DNA of 64,000 nt, taken from assembly GCF_003576645.1 (NCBI RefSeq), contig NC_044918.1, forward strand, positions 30,378,074 through 30,442,073, in the 5' to 3' direction. Below are positions 1-11,492 of this stretch, one piece after another. Position numbers and translations under genes: made by a program. Origin of the DNA: Ipomoea triloba (Eukaryota; Streptophyta; Magnoliopsida; Solanales; Convolvulaceae). Within the stretch, counting starts at the first letter, position 1, and the number at the start of each line of letters is the position of its first letter. The notes under the pieces are model-generated. The model searched no databases, was not told the origin of the DNA, and saw nothing but the letters and a program-made list of their open reading frames with translations.

Positions 1-1
1 G

Positions 2-32
<31 letters not shown>

Positions 33-1000
33 AAAAAAAAAGAAAGGAAAATTACCATGTTAACCCTGTTTCTAACGGTGGACAAACGGAATTGTTAACA
101 GAGGACTAAATTAAGTAAAATCATTAAAGTCTCATTAAAGTCTAGGACTAAATTAAGCACAGAAAGTCACTTAGGACTAAATTGAGTAAAACCACTATAG
201 TCGAGGACTATATTGGGTATTAACTCGAAATAAAAATTAAGGAGAGAGAGAGAGATGAGTATCATAGCCAAAGAGAAGTCCACCAATTTCAACAGAGAAA
301 GCGAGTTGATCTGCTCGATCCTGTGGATGATGCCTTCGGGGCGAATGACGTCGTCAAGGGAAACAACCTTCGCGCCACTCACCTCCTTCTCCGACACAAT
401 GAGATTCTCCTCACGGACCTCGCCGGCGTCGCGGCACAGAGTTAAGTAATTTTGGCCGCCGCCCCGTCGCGACTCCGACGGCTAGTGTTTCGACTCAATG
501 CGAGTGGGAATCATATGGAAGAGAAGCAGATTCCGCAGAGACCCACCCAACTGATTTCTTGGTGGTTTTTCCTTTCGTGCAATGCTGCACCACCCACTAA
601 CCCAAACACCAAAAACATGCAGAGGGAAGGAGGGCCGAAAGGAGGGTTTAAGAGCACAAATGACCAAATTACCCCTGCTAAATCGGAGTGTTCACTGAAA
701 AATGCCCGGATGGAGTTATGTGACACAAAACAATTATTTTCAGGGACCAAATCGATGAATACGGAGTTAAGGGACAACATTGACAGTTTGATAACAATTG
801 AGGGACCAAATTGGTGATTTACCTAAGAATATTTGAATTAGAACATTTGATCCTATAATTCCCACGTTAAAAAAAAGAAAAAAAAAACAAAAACAAAAAA
901 GAGAAATATAACGCCCCATGCCCCCATAGCGCCCATGACTGTCATCTGCAGCTCCCATAGCGCCCAATAGGCTCCCCCTCCTCTCTCTACTGTCTACTGC
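1..1000. other. Intergenic DNA with old repeat fragments
   Basis: The window opens with a C homopolymer followed by an A homopolymer (1-41). Diverged repeat tracts of the form 'ggactaaattgagt' (about 105-215) and 'gggaccaaattggtg' (about 745-820) flank a more GC-rich core. On the minus strand about 255-480 stays open and reads as protein-like sequence (with SLDDVIRPEGIIHRIEQ), which could be a captured exon. I do not recognise it, and I find no terminal inverted repeat or target duplication that defines an element. Confidence 0.4.
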
Positions 1001-1108
1001 AATCTTTGATCTTTCCAATTTCCAAAACCCTACCCTTCCTTCACTGTCTATAGTTCAACTCTTTTTCTCTCTCTTCTTTCTTTCCACACGAACTTGTGTA
1101 TACGTATC

Positions 1109-1215
1109 ATATGTATATATAGACAGCCGTTATGCCCTACAAGTATCGGTGATTGATCATCCGCCTCCGGTGCATGTACAACACCATCGCTCTCCAAGTT
1201 TCTCTCAGAGGTTCT
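1109..1215 (+). promoter_or_regulatory. Probable core promoter and 5' non-coding exon of the zinc-finger gene
   Basis: A TATA-like stretch (gtatatatagac, about 1111-1122) follows a CT-rich tract. About 100 nt further on, a good donor (ttct|gtaagt, GT at 1216-1217) would end a non-coding first exon. The intron would run to an acceptor shortly before the coding ATG at 1536 (ttctcag near 1483 or tgccag near 1500). This is inferred from spacing and splice signals only. Confidence 0.4.
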
Positions 1216-1535
1216 GTAAGTTTTTATTTTCTTTTTGGAATTGAAAAAAGAAAAGGATTCGTACTGTATTTATGTATATATATACACTCACAAACTTACG
1301 TATATATGAAACTATGAAATTCAGTAATCCTTTCTTACAACGGGAAGAAAAGTAGCACGAGCAGTTCTTATGTAATAATTTCCATTGAAATAACGTAATT
1401 TTTTAGAATTTAAAAAGAAAAAATGTAGGATTTTTTAGTTTAGTTTTTAAAACTTTGATTTGAATTTGGCACATGTTTTCTCAGTTGGCTTCTTGTGCCA
1501 GATTTTGGGCGCACCTACGGTCATTTCCAGACCCA

Positions 1536-4500
1536 ATGGATATGCGACAGGCACTTCTGATCGAGGATGAAAAGGAAGGGATTAGAAGAAGAATTATAGC
1601 AGAAGAGATTGATCGAGTAAGGATCTTGAGTGCTGAACTAAGGAGGGAGCCCATGATGCCAAGGGTTGGGAGGTTACCTCCTCCTCCTAATGGAGCATTC
1701 TTGATGGGGTTTGAACCAAGGTTCCCACCTCAGGAACAACAGCCTCAGCACAGGTGTGTTCTGGAAAGAATGGCCATACCCTTTGGTGAGAGGCCGGGTG
1801 TGGGGATTTCAAGTGCTGGAATGCCTGCAAGTCGTGAATTTGGTTGTGTTGAGATGGTGCCATTTAAGGAGCAAAGGGTTGAATTAAGCATTTCTGAGAA
1901 ACCTTTTGAACAACGGAGTGTGACACCAATGATCTCAGAGATACCTTCTAAGAACCATGGTGTACAATCTCGAATTTTGGAGTTGAAGCCTCCCTCTAAC
2001 CCTGAGCAGATGAGTAAGGAACTAAACATTTCAGGGGTGGGCGCCACCACTGAGCATGACAAAGAGAAAGACAAATTGCTGGTAACTATGCCTTGTGCAT
2101 TCTTCTTTAAGTCTCTGATCTGATGCTTGTCCGTCCACATGTGAATTTAGCATTCAATGAAATGTCTATAATTTCTTTATAGAGTAGAAGTATTGTTATT
2201 GATGTTTAATGGTTATGCATATCTTCTTTAATGAATTTAATCTATCTGGCAATGCATTTTTGTTACTGTACTTTAATATTGGAGCTTCTTGTTTTATTTT
2301 ATCATTTGCTACTTGAGTGAAATTCTTGTAATGATTGAGATTTGAGACTTTTTGTTTAAATATTTAGTTCAGATATGCTGATAAGTTTGTGTGTTGAACT
2401 GTCAATACCATATCTCTGAATGTATAGTAGTTGATGCTGAATCTTTCAATTGCAAATATCTTTGGTTGATTTTTTTTTTTATATAAATTTTTTGTTGAAA
2501 TGTATTTGAGTTTAGTGACATGCTGAGTAATTGTATTCTTCCTGGTTGCTATATATAGTAATCTTGAATATAGGTTCTCATTACATGCTGCTGCTTTTAT
2601 TTTTTATTTTTGATTTAAGTATGATGTGATGTGTATATTCTCAATGGTTCATAAGAGTTTATTGTTGATAAGTTCTATAACTTTTTTGAAGTTCTTACCT
2701 CTGCATGTTTAGTTGTAGATTTCCTGAAATTAACAGTTGCTCTCCAAAGAATGGCATGTCCATGGGCTATTCAATTTTGATGGATGGAAATGATTTGGTG
2801 ACGGTTCTTCCTAGCTCCTGATTTGCCCTAAACACTGCTCCCTTTCCTTCTTGTTGTTTAAGTTACAGTCCTTTCTTCCTTAGTTCCATTAGGGGTTAGG
2901 CCTAAATGCTCGGTCCACAGCAAAGGATGATGACCAATGGTTAAAGCAGTTTTTCTTTCATTATCTTTATCTATAAGCTACTCTTTTCACTGATACAATT
3001 TGCACTTATCTTAGTTCAAGCTGATGGTTTTATAGTTCTAGTTGATAGTTATTTGTACATTTTATAGTTCTGGATAATCAAAATATATGAAATAGGCATT
3101 TATTATTAGAGTTCTGATGGTCTTTTAATAGAAAATGGAGGTAGCACCAAAATTAAGAGGTAAATAGTCTTCACTTAAGGATATTGGATGTTGTTGTGCA
3201 ATCTAAGTTATTATAATTGTTGTGAATAAGCACTTGTTTGAGAAGATTTCTTATCTGCCTATTCTTAGTTTGGTATATTGTTGTTAAATATTTAAGATTC
3301 AGGATCCAGATTTGTTAGGAGCAGAAGGCTCCAGTGCATTTTCTGTTTAAATGATTATTCTCAATTCGCTGGTGAAGTGTAAGAGTTTAGCTTCCCTAGA
3401 AGTTATGAGTGTATCCTGATGCAAGTGGCTTTGTAATTTCTGTAAGACAGAGGATTAGAATTGTTGGGGGTTATTATTCTCACATCACATCAAGGCCCAA
3501 TTGATCCAATAGCCCGAGTAATCTACAAGCCCAGAAAATTAGCCGAAAAAGATAAATTCTACTCAAGCCTATTTGGAGCTCAATAAAGGGAATTTACCTA
3601 TTTTTCCCTCTCTCACCTATAAAAGGGAGTAATGACAAATTTGGGGGGGTGGAGGGGATTCTTTCCTACACTGGCAGGGCCAGTATCCAAGGGTGGTACT
3701 CCTTTTTCTTCTCCACTCCACCTCCTTCATAGCTTAGAAGCTCCATTAATGGCTTCAACAAGGGCCAATGATCATTGTACATGTATTACGGCATCAAATA
3801 GTGAAATTCTTAGCTTGGCTTTGCTTAGCCCGAAAAAGTTTACATCAACAAGAATAATGCAGGAAATAACGTTTGAGTTAAGAGCCTGCAATAGCAAAAG
3901 GTTTTCATATGATGGAAACAAATGTTTACTATTCCTCAAGTATGAATTTGCTAAATGGGTATTCTATCTCCTGTTGCTACATCACAGACAGATCTGATAG
4001 ACAACACTCTTAAGTATAGTGATTTTGCTATTGTAAGATTAGCAAGTTTTTCCCTATTGTTTCTTTTGTCTTTTTTCAATCAAAGAAGTGAGTGGCCGAA
4101 TAGGTATCGATTTCATGGTCAAAATTACATACATTACCTTTGTTATGTACTTTGTCCCATGTGTATTAAATACTAATGAATAGCTGATTGTGCATTGTTA
4201 TAGGCTAAGCCTAATGTAAATCTCTCAGGAGTAAAGCGGAAGGGAGAAATGGCAGCAGAAGCGGTTATAAGCAGTGATCTCCCAACAAATGGAGTCCCAA
4301 AGAAGAAAATTAAAGATGGGTGGGATTGTGCACTTTGCCAGGTTAGTGTGACAAGTGAGCGTAACCTGAACGAACACCTAAAAGGAAGGAAACACAAGTC
4401 TATGGAGCGTAAGGGGAATGGGAAGAGCTTAAGAACTGGTGGTTTCCCCGAGGAACACAAACCACTCAACCTTGATGCCACACCAGATGATCCAATGGCT

Positions 4501-4644
4501 GAGAAAAAACTGAAAACGGGAGAAACTGCCAGCATTCCTGAAGATAAAGATGCACCATTGTTGCAGATTGAGCATCATGCAGACAACTCAAAGATTAATG
4601 CAGATTCAGTGAATGATAAAGAGGAAGCTGGAAAAAGATGCTGA
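1536..4644 (+). CDS. U1/matrin-type C2H2 zinc-finger protein (two coding exons)
   Basis: Coding exons 1536-2081 and 4204-4644 join in phase 0 (donor ctg|gtaac, acceptor ttatag|gct) to give about 328 aa. The start is the MDMRQALLIEDEK methionine; the in-frame ATG at 1473 lies in a typical acceptor tract and is probably intronic. Exon 1 encodes a charged N-terminus (RRRIIAEEIDRVRIL) and a Pro/Gln-rich middle. Exon 2 has a basic stretch, then one finger C-x2-C-x12-H-x5-H beginning WDCALCQ, followed by GRKHK. This spacing is typical of U1-like/matrin fingers, which often bind double-stranded RNA or act in RNA processing; that role is family knowledge, not shown here. The tail is acidic and disordered. 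The 2.1-kb intron holds an LTR-like fragment near 3470-3640. A second frame across the stop (see findings) suggests the C-terminus may be shifted. Confidence 0.8.
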
Positions 4645-6068
4645 AAAGGATAAGCAAATGCTGTTTAATGGAGCCATCAGTGTCAACCCAGAAGATTAGA
4701 TTCTTAGCTTGCAGCAGACCATGAAATTCTCAAGCAGCAAAGAAGAATTTTCTGCATAGTTCTCAAATTAGGGGCTGTACAAAGAATCATCTAAATTCGT
4801 GAATATGCAAGGCATGCAATAGGTATGACTTTTGACTTTGAAACATCCTTTGCATGCATATAAAAGTACCCCACTAAATGCAAAGGAGAAAAATATTGAT
4901 TCTGAGTAGTGCAAAGCTTGACACTTAAGAGTACAAGTATTTATAATATTTTGAAAAAAAAAAAAGAAAATTTGAATTAACATGCAGTGACAAGTGACAT
5001 GTGTATCACCTTAGACTTTGAGCAAGTTCTGCAACAAAAACAAGTAATGACCACAAAATCTTAGGATACTTGTAATTGCTTTAAAAAGACTATTCATAGT
5101 CTTCTGTAGACGACGGTTAGCTCTACTCCCTCAAGTAAGTGATTTTATCAAGTTTATTTTATCATTAAAAATAATTTATGTTTAACCTCTCAAATATCTG
5201 GCGATAAAACCATTAAGTCAATTTTAATACAACAACCCATCTCTTAGGGTTTTATATATATATATATATATATTTATTTATTTATTTATTTAGAGTCATT
5301 AGCTCAATCTTACACGTATACATGTCATCGGAATAGACAATTTTAATGTACCAAAGCGAGCCTTTTTAAGAGTTTTTTTTTTTTTTGTTTTTTGTTTTTT
5401 TTTTTTGGGTAATATAACTATATATCCCTTTTCAAGGATAAGAGAAATGGTTGAGAAAAGTCTCTTTGAGAACGATCGAGGATCAAGACCTCCTTGAGCG
5501 TAGTACAAAGAAGACGAAAACAACCGACGAAACTCCAATGTTTGAACAACAAATCCTTAATGAAGAGACGGAATAATAATAGCATGGGGTCATACAGGAA
5601 GGCACGAGCAAGGAATGCAAGATCCAATAGAACGGAACAAAAAGAATATGATCTAGCAGGGATGTCAGATCCAATAGAACGGAACCAAAAGAATATAGAA
5701 GAGACAACAATGGCGGCTACCCCGTAATCAGTTTGATACACAGGGAGAAGGTTAGGCTTCACATGCCTTGGAGACAATTTTTAATAGTGAAAGTCACGGG
5801 GAGAACAGTGGGCTACACATATCTCCTTTAAGAGGCTCACTCTAGCTAGCATCCAAAGGCTAAGATGGAGTTGGTCACCCTCGACAATGATTATTTCCAG
5901 GTAAGAGATGCAATAACCTCATGCAAGTTGTGTTCCCTAGGCTCTCTTGATTTGCACTCTTCCTTTAAATGAACATTTTCAACCTTAAGGTCTCCCATTT
6001 TGATTCCACAAAAACATGATTAGACTTACAAAGTTTAGATGTAGAAATCAAATTATTGGGTACCTGTT
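4645..6068. other. Downstream UTR and repeat-derived intergenic DNA
   Basis: About 4645-4980 is probably the 3' UTR of the zinc-finger gene. The rest is AT-rich, with a short (TA)n at about 5258-5273 and T-runs at about 5370-5406. In 5400-5800 a short motif containing 'gatccaatagaacgga' occurs twice (about 5621 and 5670). No gene recognised. Confidence 0.5.
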
Positions 6069-6603
6069 GGCAAATTATGCTGTGGACCCAGGTCCACCTT
6101 GTAAGGTGGACCTGGGTCCAAAACTAAATCATTTTTTTAAAAAAAAAAATAAATTAGCAAACATATTGCTGAATATAGAGTTGTCAAAAAATGTGTGAAT
6201 TTAGAGGTTTCAAAGTGTGAATGTAGAGTATAGAAATCGTGAATGTAGATTTATGATTGTGTGAATGTAGAGTTGCCCAGAAATGTGTAAATGTAGATGT
6301 TTCAAATTGTGAATATGGAGTATAGAAATCATGAATGTAGAGTTATGCATGTGTGAATCTGTAATAGAGTTAAGAAGTTCTAGCAACTTGTAGCCCTATA
6401 ATGTGTGAATGTGGAGTATAGGACATGTGAATATAGAGTTTTGAATGTGTGAATGCATAACAGTGGTAATATAGTTACTAAACATATAATCCTGTAATGT
6501 GTGAATGTGGAGTTTACAAATTGTGAATGTAGAGTATAGTGTATGTGAATGTAGACCCAGGTCCACCTTGCAAGATGGACCTGGGTCCACGGCATAACAA
6601 CCC
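6069..6603. mobile_element. Non-autonomous TIR element A with palindromic ends and minisatellite core (MULE-like)
   Basis: A perfect 9-bp direct repeat GTACCTGTT (6060-6068 and 6604-6612) flanks the element. The left end begins GGCAAATTATGCTGTGGACC; the right end read inwards is GGGTTGTTATGCCGTGGACC. Each end carries a palindrome (GGACCCAGGTCCACCTT mirrored at the left, slightly degenerate at the right), so each end can fold on itself and the two ends can also pair. The core is a degenerate tandem repeat around 'gtgtgaatgtagagt'. A 9-bp duplication is typical of the Mutator superfamily. No coding capacity. Confidence 0.8.
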
Positions 6604-7690
6604 GTACCTGTTAGAGCGGTCAAAACAGGTTTAGCCCGTCTATTAAGAAGGCGAAACGGACTTTGAATTTATGGTCCGTATTTTGGTAGGTTTTTTAGCC
6701 CGCTCAAAACGGACCCAACCCCATTTAACCCGTATTTTAGACGGGCTGGGATAAAAATCCACAATATTACAAATAGAAAATTCAATTAAAATTCTCACTA
6801 TTAATATTAAGAAATGGAAAAAAAAGAAGAAGCCACAATATTACAAATAAAAAATTCAATTATAATTATCACTATTGATATTAAAATTTTTAAAAGCAAT
6901 TCATCATTGCCTATAGGGTTCAAACATGGACCGTTTCATCAATATAATGAAGACTTACCATCTAAGCCATACTAACCTTTGTTTACATATTGATATATCT
7001 AGTATATATATACTATATATATGGGGTGGGGCAGCTCCCATTGTGGCTCCGCCAATGAGCGCAGCCTAGTACCTGTAGTACACACATTTGTTAAACAATG
7101 ATCATGATGAGAAGTAGGCAAAATAGTATGATAATATGAATAATTCGAAGACTAATTCTATCACCCAAGTAGATTTTGTTAGATGATGGTCCTAGTTAAA
7201 ATGTAAATAAAAGTCAGAAGGCGTGGGTAGTGAATAAAGTTTTTCGAGAGAATGATAAAGTAACACAATTTTTTATTTATTTATTTATTTATTTTTTAAC
7301 TAAGTTAGATTTTCAACACTTCCTAAGGTTATCTTGACTACTTAACTCTATAGTCCAAGAAAATTTATATTCGAAAAACAAATTTCCACAACCGAAAGTG
7401 TTTAATTTTGAAGAAATATTTAGAACTTAAAGTAAGGAATAGATATGGCGGAAACAGTGAAGTAAAGTGTATAAAGATAAAATGACACAATATATAGTTG
7501 TTTGAATGTGATTTAATCCTTCTATTCCGCTTTTTTCCTATTGTCTAGGAGGAGATTCACTATCAATTGTGTTCTACAATTACAGTGAATCAACAAATTG
7601 AGTGCTTTGATCACTGAACCCACATTGATTTGCTAAGATTTTTATAGGGTAACTTCTGTTACTCTTCCTCCATCTACAACATAGGTAGAG
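6604..7690. other. Gene-free, repeat fragments
   Basis: About 6613-6770 contains a fragment with repeated 'cccgtattttag/acgggc'-type motifs, probably an old transposon end. 6770-7690 is AT-rich. About 7015-7075, beside a TA tract, resembles the start of the (TA)n-associated elements seen elsewhere. No gene seen. Confidence 0.4.
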
Positions 7691-7692
7691 AT

Positions 7693-7848
7693 CTAGGGGT
7701 GGACATTTCGATTCGGGTTATTCGAACCAAGCCGAACTGAATGGTTAGGTTTGGTTTATTATTAAAAACCGATTGATTTTATATTTTATAAACAGAATGA
7801 TTCCGGTTTGGTTTGGTTCAATTAAAATCGAACCGAACAGAAAAATCG

Positions 7849-7913
<65 letters not shown>

Positions 7914-8350
7914 CAAATGCTTTTATATTTATAAATTTATCCAAATGTATATACTAAATCCCCAATTCTCTAATCCAAATTTTCACAATTGTTCTTTGTG
8001 AGTTTGTGACATTGTTGTCGGTTGGCAAACGCGGGTGATGAAGAAGTCTGTTCGATTTCGACTTATTTTAGATTGAAAAATTTGAAATATGCATTGTGGA
8101 CTTGTTGTTAAGATTTTTAAATTTAAATTATTAGTAAAATAAATAAATAAATATGTGCACAAGAGAACTAGCTAGGGAATGCTTGAGTTCTCAAACTGAA
8201 CTGAACTAAACCCGAGTCAAAAAAGAACTATTTCAAAACGAACCGAACTAAAATTTGAAACCGAATGGTTCCATTTTTTCAAAACTGAAAAAATCAAAAC
8301 CAAATCGAACCCGAAAAAAGTCGAACCGAACATCGAAACACACACCCCCA
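7693..8350. repeat. Foldback element with cggttcgg-type arms around a (TA)n microsatellite
   Basis: The left arm (ggggtggacatttcgattcgg, then gaaccaagccgaactgaat) and the right arm (gaaaaaagtcgaaccgaaca, ending cacaccccca) are imperfect inverted copies. Between them is a (TA)n run at 7857-7911. This matches the common plant foldback/MITE type with 'ggttcggttcgg' arms. No target duplication established. Confidence 0.6.
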
Positions 8351-9588
8351 TAAAGATTTAATTTGTATCAAAATTCAACAGGCTAGGTCGATCTTTTTTG
8401 AACTTTTGAGTATCTTGAAAAAAAAAAAACTAGATGAATGGTGTATAAAGTATTTTGAATGCATGAATGCTTAATGTCAATTGATATATCTTCTGTGTCT
8501 CTTCTCCTTTGAATTTCTTGTATTTATTTCTTTGAATTTTGAATTATTATCTGTTGGAGGGAAACAAATTTGAATCTCCCACTTGCTATTAAAATAATCT
8601 GCTTAGATTTGACAAGTATGGATGACGTCCAATAGTTGCTTGCAACTTGTACATGAAATCTGACTTTATGTGACTTTCAAGACACTTTCTTGAAAAGTCA
8701 TGTAGTGTCCTTGGATAATGTGCCAACTCTCCAAAGGCAGTAAAGATCTAGTAGAGAATGTTGGTCGAAAGGGTTTACTACTTATTGTCCTCTGTTATAT
8801 ACTTTGCTACTTATTATCTCAAAAGTGTCTTGCTATTGCTTAGTCTTGAAAAGTCTTGCTGCTATATAGAAGTTGTGCTAGCTACTAATTGGACTCTAGC
8901 TGCTTAAACTTCAACTGCTTACCAAAGTCTTGCTTTGTTGAACTACTCCCTTTGAATTCCAATACTTTGGAGATTTTTGCAATGAGCAAGAACTTGAATA
9001 CTAGGCTTAAAAAACTAAAAACTTGAATACCCAAACACAAAAATATCCAGAAAAATGACTTTCGAACATAATTTTTTTGGATTTCCAAACGAACTCTAAG
9101 TTGCAAATTATTTTCTTTTAAAAATTTAGTTAACTTTCTACAAGTTCGAAATTCATATCATAGATACTCGCAAAAATGACAAAGACTGGCCAAACCTATT
9201 ACCATTTGAATCTTGACGATTATAATTAGCAGAATGACCTCCACAAGGTTTCCTAAAACCCCTTGATCACATGAAACAGTATATTGAAATTTTGAGACTT
9301 GGACGTCTGTTTCTGGATGGGTGACATTAGCCGTGGCTAGCAAAGATTGATGAGTATATTAGACAATTTTGAAAAGGCAATAGATAGATGTCTTGTGAAC
9401 ATGAAGCGTAACAAAAATTGTATTCAACTCATCACCTAGTTGAGTGACAATGTATGCCACAAAATCTCTTTTACAAACATATGGTTTTGTTCCGAGTGCG
9501 TTGGTTTAGAGGGACAAGTCAAGTATTTTAATTAATTTGTCAAAAAATTAAAACACAGTGTTTACTACTTAATTACCTATAACTTTTA
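8351..9588. other. Gene-free AT-rich stretch
   Basis: I see no supported gene, RNA or complete repeat. Short open frames near 8885-9106 and 9158-9343 have no recognisable content. Confidence 0.4.
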
Positions 9589-9889
9589 GGGTGCGTTTGG
9601 TTCGCATATGGGAATCGGAATCGGAATGGGTATCAAATACTTGGTAATGATAATGGGTTTTGGTGAAAGTATTTAGCATGTTTGGAAGTTGGGTGGAATG
9701 TGAATGATTATTAATAGTTGGGGAAGAAAGGAGGAAGGGAGATGAAACCCTTATTTAATAAGGGTATGGGTTTTGTCATTAATGGGGTATTCCAAACCCA
9801 TAGTTGCATTCACAAAACCTATCAACCAAACACAAGCAATCACTTTCATACCCATTCCTTATGCCTAAACCCACCAACCAAACACACCC
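9589..9889. mobile_element. PIF/Harbinger-type (Tourist-like) MITE
   Basis: The terminal inverted repeats GGGTGCGTTTGGTT and (inverted) GGGTGTGTTTGGTT are flanked by TTA on both sides (9586-9588 and 9890-9892). The 3-bp TTA duplication and GGGTGTGTTTGG ends are characteristic of PIF/Harbinger MITEs. It is 301 bp with no coding capacity. Confidence 0.85.
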
Positions 9890-10135
9890 TTAGTGTGTTT
9901 GATCTTGACAATTGATATAAATGAGAAAAGTTGTGCTTTAATAATATAACCAACAAGAGAAAGCCCAATGAGAGGAAGTGGGTGACGCATTTTAGACAAT
10001 TTTTCTGTAAACCATGAATACAAAATACATTTTTAATATATTAAAAGTACATTATTTATGTATTGAATGTACATTATTTGATAATATATAAAATAATGTA
10101 TATTCAGAACTAATGGTTGTTGTGATGAGAGACCA

Positions 10136-10172
<37 letters not shown>

Positions 10173-10174
10173 TT

Positions 10175-10335
10175 ACTGACTCTGTTACAATGTAGTATCT
10201 GTTCATAATTATTTTCTCAACCTACTGAAGCACAAAAAATCAATACTGCCCCTACCGAAGCTTGGACTCATGACCTCACATATGGGAAAGTCACTTCGTG
10301 CCACTAAACCCCAAAGTTATTGGCTTATTTAACAA
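10175..10335 (-). mobile_element. tRNA-derived SINE-like copy, minus strand
   Basis: Read on the minus strand, a tRNA-like head carries an A-box-like region (tttagtggcacgaagtg) and a B-box-like region (ggtcatgagtccaagct). The body then reads cttcagtaggttgagaaa and ends with agatactacattgtaacaga. The same body is present at 18565-18690, and its terminal part at about 15796-15833. A (TA)n(CA)n tract (10138-10171) lies at its 3' side. Confidence 0.6.
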
Positions 10336-10470
10336 TATATAATTATTAGCTTACTTTTTCAATTGATGAAATCATTTAACAATATATAATTATTAGCTTA
10401 CACCTTCAATTGATGGAATCATTAAACAATTTATAGTTATTAGCTTAATCCTTTAATTGATGGAATAATT
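10325..10470. repeat. Minisatellite, three ~58-bp units
   Basis: Three diverged tandem copies of a unit containing 'aacaatatataattattagc' followed by 'ttcaattgatggaatca'. Confidence 0.75.
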
Positions 10471-10828
10471 TGACGATAGAGTGACTCTCTTAGACATGTG
10501 AGACGTGTCAGGTTAAGATTGAAATGTAATATTTATATTAAAAAATGTAATGCTAATATTTATTACTTATAAGGAAAAATGTACCGTAGTATTTTTTTTT
10601 TAAATGTAATGCTTCTATATCAAAATGTAAAAATATTATATTTTTTCTTCAAATGTATTACAGCGAACAATTTATTTCTTATTAGTATTACATTTTTCAG
10701 TGTAAATATTACATTTTCATTTTGACCCAACCGATCTCACGAATAAGAATTCATTCGTGAGACAGTCTCACACAAGTTTTTACCTTAACAATATATAATT
10801 ATTTGAAGGAGTAGAAATGCAAGCCATA
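10471..10828. other. Short repeat fragment, no gene
   Basis: AT-rich. It holds a fragment with 'ttcgtgagacagtctcac' (about 10755-10775) and repeated 'aaatgtaatg/aaatgtatta' motifs; a related fragment (cacggatcgtcatctgtgag) lies near 15900. Confidence 0.4.
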
Positions 10829-11470
10829 GGCTATGTTTGGCAAACCTAGCTGAAAGCTTAAAAGTAGCTGAAAACTGAAAAGCTATAAGCTCGAAGCTGA
10901 AATCTGAAGAGCTGTTATGTTTAAAAGTGTTTAGTAAAATTAGTTTTTTGATAAGCTGGTAAATGTAAAAAGACTAAAAAGAACATTTTTATAAAATTTA
11001 AATGGTTTTAAATTTAAATAGGTTTGTTTACCTATTAAAAAATAAAATAATAAAATCAATATATTTTAATAAAATATAAAGTAAGAACATATATTTAAAA
11101 ATATATAAAGTAAAACAAAATGTTTATAATTCATAAAATTAGTTCATACAAAAATTAATGTTCAAACACAAATGTCAAATTGCATTACAACCAAACATAT
11201 TAAAGAGAAAAGATCAAAAGGATTTTAATTGGGAGGGGTAAATGATGTCATTTATTTAAAATAATAAAGATAAAGATGGAAAAAAGTTAACAAGCTACTA
11301 GCTTATTTTGAGTTTTTGAATTCAAAATAAGCTCTTATTTTCAGCTACTAACTTATTATGAGAACGTTACCAAACAGAGCTTATAGATTATTAGTAGCTT
11401 AAAATAAGCTATAAGCTGTACTCCAAAAAAAAAAAACTATAAACTCTTAAATAAGCTCTGCCAAAGAGAG
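10829..11470. mobile_element. MITE with GGCTATGTTTGGCA / CTCTSTTTGGCAGAGC ends
   Basis: The left end is GGCTATGTTTGGCA and then 'agctgaaa' motifs; the right end is the inverse of CTCTCTTTGGCAGAGC with 'ataagctataagct' inside. The family recurs at 32517-33566 (opposite orientation, interrupted) and 53682-54170. The right end lies 22 bp from the stop codon of HMA gene 1, so it probably forms part of that gene's 3' UTR or terminator region. Confidence 0.75.
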
Positions 11471-11492
11471 TTATTAGCTAGCTAGGTATGAA

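Noticed and set aside
1473..1535. Upstream in-frame Met for the zinc-finger gene
   Set aside because: It lies in a T-rich acceptor tract (ttttctcag, then tgtgccag); the MDMRQALL start fits better.
5418..5777. Gene in 5.4-5.8 kb (overlapping ORFs on both strands)
   Set aside because: No domain, and an internal short repeat explains the open frames.
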